Assembly (NCBI GenBank): GCA_965224785.1
Contig: OZ245062.1
Coordinates: 2,728,001 to 2,792,000 of the forward strand
Origin: JALSNL01 sp036479585
GTDB taxonomy: Bacteria > Bacteroidota > Ignavibacteria > Ignavibacteriales > Melioribacteraceae
Direction of reading: 5' to 3'
Length of the DNA stretch: 64,000 bases
A program made the translations under genes and the position numbers. The notes under the pieces are model-generated. The model saw only the letters and a program-made list of their open reading frames with translations, was not told the DNA's origin and made no database searches. Of this stretch, positions 16,423 to 23,080 are shown in pieces. Position 1 is the first letter of the stretch. Each line of letters begins with the position of its first letter.

Positions 16423-18428
16423 TATTTTATACTAATATTAGTTTTTGAAGTACACTTAATTTCACAAATCATACCTGGCTTAATTTTTTTTCCTACTTTA
16501 ATACTTTGACTTTTAACCTTACCATTTCCATTGATTTTATATTTAATTTTCATATCACTTAAAATTGTTATTGCTTCACGTATAGATTTGTTTTTTAAAT
16601 TTGGCATTGTTGTACTTGAATTCTTTATCGCAGAATGTGTATTCTTTTTATCGGAATAATTTTGTAACGATAGCTGTTCAACCTTGCTATTACTAGCTTC
16701 TATACTTGTTATAAAATTTTCTAGTAACTCATCTCTTTTAATTTTGTTTTTCTTTCTTTCAATATCAAAATCAATATCCAATATTTTTCTTGAGATATTT
16801 CTAAATATTGGAGCTGCCACCTGACCACCATACTTACCTTTTGTTGGTGAATCAACTAGAACAAAACAAATTATTTGTGGGTTATCAGCTGGATAAAAAC
16901 CAATAAATGATGAGTTATATATTCTTGAATATTTACCATCAATTAGTTTTTGAGCAGTCCCAGTTTTCCCACCTACATAAACATTTTCTAACTGAGCTTT
17001 TTTTCCAGTACCATGTTCAACAGCACCTAACATTATATTTCTAATTCTATCAGATGTTTCTTTGCTAATAACTCTTCTAATTTTTGTTTTTTCAAACTCA
17101 CCTTTTACTTTTCCGTTTGAAGAAATAATTTTCTTTAGTATTCTTGGCTCATAAAGATTTCCACCATTTATTAATGCAGAATAAGCAGATACCATCTGCA
17201 TTGGCGTTACAGAAATTTCATAACCGTGTGCCATAAACGCCTTACTTATTCCTGAATACTGATTTGGTTTTTTAAGAAACCCTTTAGTTTCGCCAAGCAT
17301 ATCAACCGATGTTAAATTTCCAAAACCAAAATCTCTAAGTCCTTTATAAAAATCTCTGTCGTCTATTCTATCACTCAACTTTACCATACCTATGTTGCTC
17401 GATTCTTCAAGAACTTCTGCTACAGTAAGCTTAGTATGCTTGTGCGTATCTCTAATCCATGCACCTTTTATTTTATACTTTCCGTTTTCAGTATTAATAA
17501 CTTGATGCTCTTTTGCAAGCCCTTCCTCAAATAACATTGCAAGTACAATCGATTTCATTGTTGAGCCAGGTTCGTAAGTATCTGTCAAAGCTCTGTTTCT
17601 TCTTAAAAAATTTGAGGCTTTATGATAATTGTTTGGATCATAATCTGGTACATTCGCAAGAGCTAAAATTTCCCCGTTATTTGGATTTGCAATAATTCCA
17701 ATAGCAGATTTCCCTTTATACTTTTCAACTCCTGCTAATAATTCATTAACTAAAATTTTCTGATAAACTTTATTAAGAGTTAGAATAAATGAATCGCCAG
17801 GAATAGCAGGAATTGAATTATCCTTAATTGTAACTGTTCTACCTATTACATCATTTTCAACAAATTGTTTTCCATCATTTCCCACAAGTAAATCATCATA
17901 CATTTTTTCTAAACCACTACTACCTTTCAAATCATTATCAACATAACCAAGTATATGCGATGTAATGTGTCCATAAGGATAAACGCGAGTGAAGTCTTCC
18001 TTTTTATAAAATCCATCAACCACTAAGTTGTTAAGTAGTAGAGCTTTTTCTTTGGAGATTTTCTTTTCTAGGCAAACGTTTTTTTTGCTTCGCTTAATTA
18101 GGTTGATATATTTTTGTGGTTTTTCATTGAATATTTTAGCTATAGTTTCTGCAATTTTTATTCTTTTTTTCTTAAATCTATTTTGATTCAACATTCTAGC
18201 ATCAGCAAATAAAGAAACATCATCTTTTGTGTAAGCTAATATTTCTTTATTACAATCATAAAATATTCCTCTTTCAGCTTTAATTGTATAAGTTCTATTT
18301 TGTTGTCTATCTGCCTTTGCTTTGTATTTGTTATGTCCACCAATTTGAATTGCAAAAAGCTGAACCACTAGTCCAACAAATGCAACAAAAATAAAAGCGG
18401 TTATAACTAAAGCTCTACTATTTACCAT
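16422..18428 (-). CDS. ftsI: Septal transpeptidase FtsI (PBP3-type) with one PASTA domain
   Basis: Class B penicillin-binding protein that cross-links septal peptidoglycan. One N-terminal membrane anchor (about 6-26), a dimerisation domain starting RAERGIFYD, and a transpeptidase domain with all three active-site motifs: STMK (PGSTMKS, catalytic serine), SSN and KTGT. The last 60 residues (about 605-660, TTMPNLKNKSIREAITIL onward) form a PASTA domain. At 668 residues it is longer than E. coli FtsI (588) because of this domain, as is common in FCB bacteria. It overlaps ftsL by 11 bases. Confidence 0.96.
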   Translation of the reverse strand: MVNSRALVITAFIFVAFVGLVVQLFAIQIGGHNKYKAKADRQQNRTYTIKAERGIFYDCNKEILAYTKDDVSLFADARMLNQNRFKKKRIKIAETIAKIFNEKPQKYINLIKRSKKNVCLEKKISKEKALLLNNLVVDGFYKKEDFTRVYPYGHITSHILGYVDNDLKGSSGLEKMYDDLLVGNDGKQFVENDVIGRTVTIKDNSIPAIPGDSFILTLNKVYQKILVNELLAGVEKYKGKSAIGIIANPNNGEILALANVPDYDPNNYHKASNFLRRNRALTDTYEPGSTMKSIVLAMLFEEGLAKEHQVINTENGKYKIKGAWIRDTHKHTKLTVAEVLEESSNIGMVKLSDRIDDRDFYKGLRDFGFGNLTSVDMLGETKGFLKKPNQYSGISKAFMAHGYEISVTPMQMVSAYSALINGGNLYEPRILKKIISSNGKVKGEFEKTKIRRVISKETSDRIRNIMLGAVEHGTGKKAQLENVYVGGKTGTAQKLIDGKYSRIYNSSFIGFYPADNPQIICFVLVDSPTKGKYGGQVAAPIFRNISRKILDIDFDIERKKNKIKRDELLENFITSIEASNSKVEQLSLQNYSDKKNTHSAIKNSSTTMPNLKNKSIREAITILSDMKIKYKINGNGKVKSQSIKVGKKIKPGMICEIKCTSKTNISIK

Positions 18429-18747
18429 ACTTTTTACTAATTTTTTTTTCTAAGTTTTTAATTTCATTTGAGTTTACATTTATATCATCAATTCTATCAA
18501 TACGAATTAATTGAAACTTATCTTTTGCTCTATTAACAATTTCATCTTCAGAAGTTAATTTTTGGTATGCTACCCTTTTTTGTTCTACCTTGTTTTCTTT
18601 TTCTCTTAAAACTTGTAACTTTTCATTTTTGAGTGAGTTTAAACTTTTTACTTCTTTTATAAATAGTTGATAAAAAAACAGCAACGGTATTACAGTTAAA
18701 GTAACAAATAATAACTTTTTCAAAAATGTGCTTTCTTTCTTCTTCAT
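18418..18747 (-). CDS. ftsL: FtsL-like small divisome protein
   Basis: A 109-residue bitopic protein: lysine-rich N-terminus, one membrane helix (about 12-29, LLFVTLTVIPLLFFYQLF), then a coiled-coil-like stretch (about 35-70, rich in E, K, L and Q) and a short segment 'DEIVNRAKDKFQLIRI' that resembles the end of FtsL/FtsB proteins. FtsL sequences are poorly conserved; the position between rsmH and ftsI and the topology support the call. It overlaps both neighbours (4 bases with rsmH, 11 with ftsI). Confidence 0.75.
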   Translation of the reverse strand: MKKKESTFLKKLLFVTLTVIPLLFFYQLFIKEVKSLNSLKNEKLQVLREKENKVEQKRVAYQKLTSEDEIVNRAKDKFQLIRIDRIDDINVNSNEIKNLEKKISKKYGK

Positions 18748-19664
18748 AATTTTTCTGCTGCTCTAAATTTTGCACTTCTTGATCTTGGGTTTGATTTTAT
18801 TTCTGATTCTGTTGGTATCAAAGGCTTTCGCGTTAAAATTTTTATTGCGCTTTTTTTATCACAAGCACATACCGGAATTTCTGTGGGACACACACATGAT
18901 AAAGCTTCGTGCTTAAAAATTTCTTTTACAATTCTATCTTCCAATGAATGATAAGACAGAACCACAATTCTGCCACCCTTCTTTAATAACTTTACTGACT
19001 TTGATAAAAATTCTGACAACTCGACAAGTTCATTGTTTACATAAATTCTTAATGACTGAAAAATTCTTGAAAGAGTTTTGTTCAAATTTTGTTTGGGAGT
19101 TACTGCTTCTACTATTTTATATAATTGCCTAGTTGTTTTAATTAGAGCTGAACTTCTATTTCTAACAATTATATTTGCAATACGTCTAGATTTTCTTTCT
19201 TCGCCAAACTCATAAAATACATTTGCAATTTCTTCTTGCTTAGCATTGTTCAAAAATTCATAAGCGGGTTTGCCAACTGATTTGTTCATACGTAAATCTA
19301 AAACTGCATCTTCCCTATATGTAAAGCCGGCTTCCTTATTATCAAGTTGATATGATGAAACTCCGAGATCAGCAAAAATTCCATCGAACCCTTCGCAGTC
19401 TTCTAACTTTGCAATATTTTTAATTTCAGTAAAACCAGTATTGTAAATTGAGACTCTTTTATCATCAACAAATTTATTTTTACAAAATGCAAATGCAGTT
19501 TCATCTTTATCGGTAGCAAATAGATTTGCTTCTTTTTCTAATCTTGATAAAAGGTTTGTGGCGTGTCCACCAAATCCTAAAGTTCCATCGAAGTAAGTAC
19601 CAGTGAAGTTTGTTATTAAATATTCATTCACTTCATTTTGCATAACAGGTACGTGGTGGGTCAT
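18744..19664 (-). CDS. rsmH: 16S rRNA (cytosine1402-N4)-methyltransferase
   Basis: S-adenosylmethionine-dependent methyltransferase (MraW) of 306 residues. The start HVPVMQNEV matches the family, followed by FDGTLGFGGHATNLL (SAM motif I), DGIFADLGVSSYQLD, a RMN element, and the C-terminal VLSYHSLEDRIVK and 'NPRSRSAKFRAAEK' motifs. It follows mraZ after 4 bases and lies in the canonical position at the start of the dcw operon. Confidence 0.97.
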   Translation of the reverse strand: MTHHVPVMQNEVNEYLITNFTGTYFDGTLGFGGHATNLLSRLEKEANLFATDKDETAFAFCKNKFVDDKRVSIYNTGFTEIKNIAKLEDCEGFDGIFADLGVSSYQLDNKEAGFTYREDAVLDLRMNKSVGKPAYEFLNNAKQEEIANVFYEFGEERKSRRIANIIVRNRSSALIKTTRQLYKIVEAVTPKQNLNKTLSRIFQSLRIYVNNELVELSEFLSKSVKLLKKGGRIVVLSYHSLEDRIVKEIFKHEALSCVCPTEIPVCACDKKSAIKILTRKPLIPTESEIKSNPRSRSAKFRAAEKL

Positions 19665-19668
19665 CTTA

Positions 19669-20130
19669 TCATTCTCCCTTCACTTTTTCTTTTTTGCTCA
19701 TTACATTTTCCATCATTTCGGAATATGTTTGTTCTCCACCATTACGATATGTATCATAATTTTTTGGATCCCATATTTCAATTTTATTCATTACACCAAT
19801 TATCAAGGCTTCCTTTTCTAATTCAGCGTGAGCAATTAAGTGTTTTGGTAATAATAGTCTTGCTTGTGTATCAAATTTATCATCAGTTGCATTCGAAAAC
19901 ATTTCTCTTCTTGCACGGTCATCAAGGGTAATAAACTCTTCTGTTTTTTCTAATATTTTTTCATTTAGTTTTTTCCACTCATCCAATGGGTACACAACAA
20001 TACACTTCTCAGTTCCTATTGTCATAATAAACGTTTCATTTGCTTCAGGCTTAAGAGATTTTCTCATCTTAGCCGGAATGCTAATTCTACCTTTTGAATC
20101 AATCGAATATTTATAACTGCCTAAAAACAT
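19669..20130 (-). CDS. mraZ: Transcriptional regulator MraZ
   Basis: AbrB-fold DNA-binding protein (153 residues, two tandem SpoVT-AbrB repeats) that represses the dcw operon it heads. The first repeat is GSYKYSIDSKGRISIPAKMR (residues 4-23), the second is around 'DKFDTQARLLLPKHLIAHAELEKEALIIG' features. The third conserved element is 'IEIWDPKNYD'. The array of 10-nt-phased GTGGG boxes just upstream fits autoregulation. Confidence 0.96.
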   Translation of the reverse strand: MFLGSYKYSIDSKGRISIPAKMRKSLKPEANETFIMTIGTEKCIVVYPLDEWKKLNEKILEKTEEFITLDDRARREMFSNATDDKFDTQARLLLPKHLIAHAELEKEALIIGVMNKIEIWDPKNYDTYRNGGEQTYSEMMENVMSKKEKVKGE

Positions 20131-20170
20131 AAGTATAATTTCTATTTAATTTTCTTTCAAAAAAACTATT

Positions 20171-20196
20171 CCCCACTTTACTACACTTCTCCCCAC
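20171..20196 (-). promoter_or_regulatory. Candidate MraZ operator (three phased boxes)
   Basis: Read on the minus strand, GTGGGGAGAA, GTGTAGTAAA and GTGGGGAATA follow each other at exactly 10-nt spacing (boxes starting at 20196, 20186, 20176). Known MraZ operators are tandem TGGGN boxes spaced by 5 bases, i.e. a 10-nt period, upstream of mraZ; here the two outer boxes are perfect GTGGGG and the middle one is degenerate. They lie about 40-65 bases upstream of the mraZ start. Strong by pattern and position, untested. Confidence 0.75.
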
Positions 20197-20205
20197 TCGT
20201 ATGTC

Positions 20206-20234
20206 AAAATGCAGTTTTTTGATTAAAAAGTCAA
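20206..20234 (-). promoter_or_regulatory. Possible promoter of the dcw operon
   Basis: A TTGACT hexamer (20229-20234, minus strand) is followed after 17 bases by CATTTT (20206-20211). The -35 element is good but the -10 element is poor, although an ATTTTG run could instead fit an FCB-type -7 element. A start here would put the MraZ boxes just downstream of the transcription start, suitable for repression. Tentative. Confidence 0.35.
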
Positions 20235-20534
20235 GTTTTATTTTAGATTATTCTTAGAATTTAAACTAATTTTGATGGAATACTTTAGGAATTAAAAGAT
20301 TCTATAAACTGGATGATTTATAACTTGTAGAATTGTAAAAAGGAGATGTTTTATTTCATTCAAATGATTGATTGGAAAATTATTGAAAATAATTTATTTT
20401 TTTAATAATTGTATGGAAGTGACTGGAAATCGAATATTTTTAGCTAAATTTTTACAAATTATAGAGTTGTTTGAAAGGTTTTTACCAAAATATGGTAGTA
20501 GGTTCTATTATTAGGTCTAAATATTGTGTTAAAA

Positions 20535-20882
20535 CTAAAGTCCTCTATGCTTTAAATTGCCATTATACTTTATATCTTTTGCCTCTATTTTTTCATCATT
20601 TAACCATTCAGGAAAATCTGCAAAAGCTGTTAACTTCTTTTTTTCTTGTTCAAGTTCATCTTCGCAAAAAGAATAAACCATTGATGCAGAAATTACATTG
20701 GGAGTTTGTTCGATTAGTCGTAATTTTCTAATTTCTTCACTAACATCTTTACCCTCAATTGTAACTATTATTTTTCCATTCTCATAAAGATGAAACTCAC
20801 AAAAATCTCCTTCTTTCAGAAGTTTAATAACTTTGCTACTATTTTCTGGTAATGTATTTACCACTATGCTAGATATATTCAT
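20535..20882 (-). CDS. napD: NapD-like chaperone of the periplasmic nitrate reductase
   Basis: A 115-residue cytosolic protein. The first 75 residues follow the NapD ferredoxin-like fold: 'ISSIVVNTLPE', 'CEFHLYENGKIIVTIEGKD', 'IRKLRLIEQTPNVISASMVYSF'. In known systems NapD binds the NapA twin-arginine signal and prevents export before the molybdenum cofactor is inserted. The C-terminal 40 residues (FADFPEWLNDE onward) extend past the core. It is the last gene of the nap operon, 6 bases after napB. Confidence 0.85.
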   Translation of the reverse strand: MNISSIVVNTLPENSSKVIKLLKEGDFCEFHLYENGKIIVTIEGKDVSEEIRKLRLIEQTPNVISASMVYSFCEDELEQEKKKLTAFADFPEWLNDEKIEAKDIKYNGNLKHRGL

Positions 20883-20888
20883 ATTGGA

Positions 20889-21458
20889 TTAAATTCCTTC
20901 AGCTATGCGTTCAATCAAATCAGAATTTGAAATACCAAACTCTTGTCTGAATTCTGGAGTAAACAAATTTGTTATATCTACCTTAACTTCTGTTTGCGGA
21001 GCGTGGCACTGTGAGCAATTGAAATATGCATTGTTTAGTTTTTTTAATTTTTCTACTACAACTTCTTCTTTCGGATCTTGGTAAATTCCATCTACCATAA
21101 TAAGTCTTGGCCTAATGTTAGACATATGAGTTTCAGGAAGTGGAACAGCTTTTACTTCTTCTGCTTTCTCCGGCATATGGCAAGACTTACAAATATTTCT
21201 ATCTATCTTAATAGGAAAAAAACCTGATGTTGTATGCGGAATTAACGGTGGAGCATTTTCGAATGAGCGGTCAAGTTTATTTCCGTCACCAGGTCTGCTC
21301 AAAGAATATTCCGCTCTATACTTAAAATCAGTCTCTTCAGAATTTACATCAGCATCAATAAAACCAAGGGTAGCATCTTCAATTACATCATCTTTCTTTT
21401 TTTCACTACAAGAAATAAATGCAACCATAATTAAAAGTATTAAAAGTTTCTTTCCCAT
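20889..21458 (-). CDS. napB: NapB, dihaem cytochrome c subunit of nitrate reductase
   Basis: Small electron-transfer subunit that delivers electrons to NapA. It has two CxxCH haem sites (CKSCH at about residue 98 and CSQCH at about 150), the NapB-type 'FENAPPLIPHTT' segment and histidines for axial ligation. The N-terminus (KKLLILLIMVAFISC) ends in a lipobox-like FISC, so it is probably a lipoprotein, unlike the soluble NapB of proteobacteria. At 189 residues it is slightly longer than usual. It lies 17 bases after napH. Confidence 0.92.
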   Translation of the reverse strand: MGKKLLILLIMVAFISCSEKKKDDVIEDATLGFIDADVNSEETDFKYRAEYSLSRPGDGNKLDRSFENAPPLIPHTTSGFFPIKIDRNICKSCHMPEKAEEVKAVPLPETHMSNIRPRLIMVDGIYQDPKEEVVVEKLKKLNNAYFNCSQCHAPQTEVKVDITNLFTPEFRQEFGISNSDLIERIAEGI

Positions 21459-21475
21459 AATATTATCTTTTGTTA

Positions 21476-22285
21476 TTATTTATTTTTTAAATAGTTTATT
21501 GAAAAATTTAATGCATCATCATCACAAACATCAATGCACCTTGCACAATTTGTACATTCGCCAGATTTTATATAACCTGTCTCTTCCCCAATAATATCAA
21601 GTACTTGCTTTTCAGGACAAACATCAAAGCAGAAATTACAAAGAGTACATTTTTCTTTTTGATGATAAACTTTTAGCAATCCATACTTACCAACAATTGA
21701 ATAGAAAGCTCCGAGCGGACATAAATAACCGCACCAGCCATTTTTAACAATTGCTAAATCAAAAAGAAATAGTGCTAAAATTATTGCCCAACTTCCACCA
21801 ACTCCAAAAATTATTGCTCTATGGAAAATTGAAATTGGACTAATTATTTCAAAAGCTGCAACTCCAATAATTGCTGAAAGAACAAGGCTTAAGGCTAAAA
21901 TGTAATATCTAATGTTTCTTGATAATTGTAATAGCGGTTTATTCTTAATTGCAATCTTTTCTCTTAACCAAACTGTAAAATCTGAAAGTAGATTAACCGG
22001 ACAAACCCAGCTACAGAAGACCCTTCCGCCAATTACAGCATAAAATAAAAGAACAATAAAAGCTCCAATAAATAAATCCATTGCTCCAATAAAACCACTG
22101 GCAACAATTTGAAGAACAGCATAAGGGTCACTTAATAAAATACTATCTAAAAATGTTGCTGAACTATAATTTCCAATAAGAACTTTCCAGCCAAAATAAT
22201 TTCCACCAAAAAACAGAAGAAGAATTGAGAACTGTACTATTCTTCGTAAAATTAAGTACTTACTATTTTTTAGAAACGATAACAT
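21476..22285 (-). CDS. napH: NapH, membrane Fe-S quinol dehydrogenase subunit
   Basis: Polytopic inner-membrane protein (269 residues; four to five helices) which with NapG passes electrons from menaquinol toward periplasmic nitrate reductase. Visible: the cytoplasmic-side motifs CSWVCPVN and CGYLCPLGAF, and two C-terminal [4Fe-4S] binding motifs, CTLCNFCFDVCP and CTNCARCIDVCDDDA. It is placed between napG and napB with 3- and 17-base spacings. Confidence 0.93.
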   Translation of the reverse strand: MLSFLKNSKYLILRRIVQFSILLLFFGGNYFGWKVLIGNYSSATFLDSILLSDPYAVLQIVASGFIGAMDLFIGAFIVLLFYAVIGGRVFCSWVCPVNLLSDFTVWLREKIAIKNKPLLQLSRNIRYYILALSLVLSAIIGVAAFEIISPISIFHRAIIFGVGGSWAIILALFLFDLAIVKNGWCGYLCPLGAFYSIVGKYGLLKVYHQKEKCTLCNFCFDVCPEKQVLDIIGEETGYIKSGECTNCARCIDVCDDDALNFSINYLKNK

Positions 22286-22288
22286 AAA

Positions 22289-23065
22289 TCAGTATAATTC
22301 CTCATCAGTATTTAAATAATCTAATCCTGAATCTATATCTTTTTTATCATCTCGTCTTGGTTCTTCCAATTTCATTCTTTTTTCATCAGATTTATCCCAG
22401 CCTTTTACATAGTGTTTACCAACTTTTCCCGTACCAACAGTTCTTGGTAAAATAAAAATTGCCGGCTCTTCAACAACACATACTTGTTCACACACACCAC
22501 AGCCAGTACAAACATCTCCATTAACAATTGGTAATAGATATGCGTGCTTTTGTGTTCTCTCATTAATCTTTCTCTCTATAGTAAGAGCCTCATCAATCAG
22601 CGGACAAGCACGATAACATACATCACATTGAATTCCCCAAAATGCAATGCAAGTTTCTTTATGAATTGAAGCAATACCCATTTGAGAATTATTTATAGAT
22701 GCAGGTTTATTATCTTTTTCCAAACGTTTTAGGTCTAAAGCTCCAGACGGACAATTTTTGGTGCAAGGAATATCCGGACACATATAACAGGGAATTTCTC
22801 TTGGTTTGTAATAAGGAGTTCCGGCTGCTTTTCCATCACCGGGCGTTGCAAGTTCAAGTGTATCATACGGACAAACTTCCACACACTTTCCACACTTAAT
22901 ACAAGCTTGAACAAAATCTTTATCATCTTGAGATGCACCGGGCGGTCTTAATACAAGTTCTGTAGAAACAGCTTCGTTAGCTCCGCTTCCCCATAACAAA
23001 CCACCAAGCCCTAAAAAAGTACCTGTCTTAAATATTTTCTCTATAGCTTTTCTTCTACTTGTCAT
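22289..23065 (-). CDS. napG: NapG, periplasmic ferredoxin-type subunit
   Basis: A 258-residue [4Fe-4S] protein with four cluster motifs: CIKCGKCVEVCP, CYMCPDIPCTKNCP, CDVCYRACP and CTGCGVCEQVC. The N-terminal TSRRKAIEKIFKTGTFLGLGG looks like a twin-arginine signal (SRR followed by a hydrophobic stretch), consistent with a folded cluster protein exported to the periplasm. It is the usual partner of NapH in quinol oxidation, and sits between napA and napH. Confidence 0.93.
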   Translation of the reverse strand: MTSRRKAIEKIFKTGTFLGLGGLLWGSGANEAVSTELVLRPPGASQDDKDFVQACIKCGKCVEVCPYDTLELATPGDGKAAGTPYYKPREIPCYMCPDIPCTKNCPSGALDLKRLEKDNKPASINNSQMGIASIHKETCIAFWGIQCDVCYRACPLIDEALTIERKINERTQKHAYLLPIVNGDVCTGCGVCEQVCVVEEPAIFILPRTVGTGKVGKHYVKGWDKSDEKRMKLEEPRRDDKKDIDSGLDYLNTDEELY

Positions 23066-23080
23066 TTTAGTTCAATAATA

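Larger units (their letters stand above)
20131..20534. other. Intergenic region between napD and mraZ
   Basis: A 404-base stretch without a credible gene. The mraZ-proximal part (about 20165-20240) holds the MraZ boxes and a candidate promoter. The rest is AT-rich and contains a short inverted repeat AAATTATT-GAA-AATAATTT (about 20374-20393) followed by T's on the plus strand. I see no convincing terminator for the nap operon on the minus strand. Confidence 0.5.

Noticed and set aside
20338..20400. AAGGAG-ATG followed by a short plus-strand frame in the napD-mraZ gap
   Set aside because: Only 16 codons are open, and the ribosome site directly touches the ATG, so it is not a useful start.
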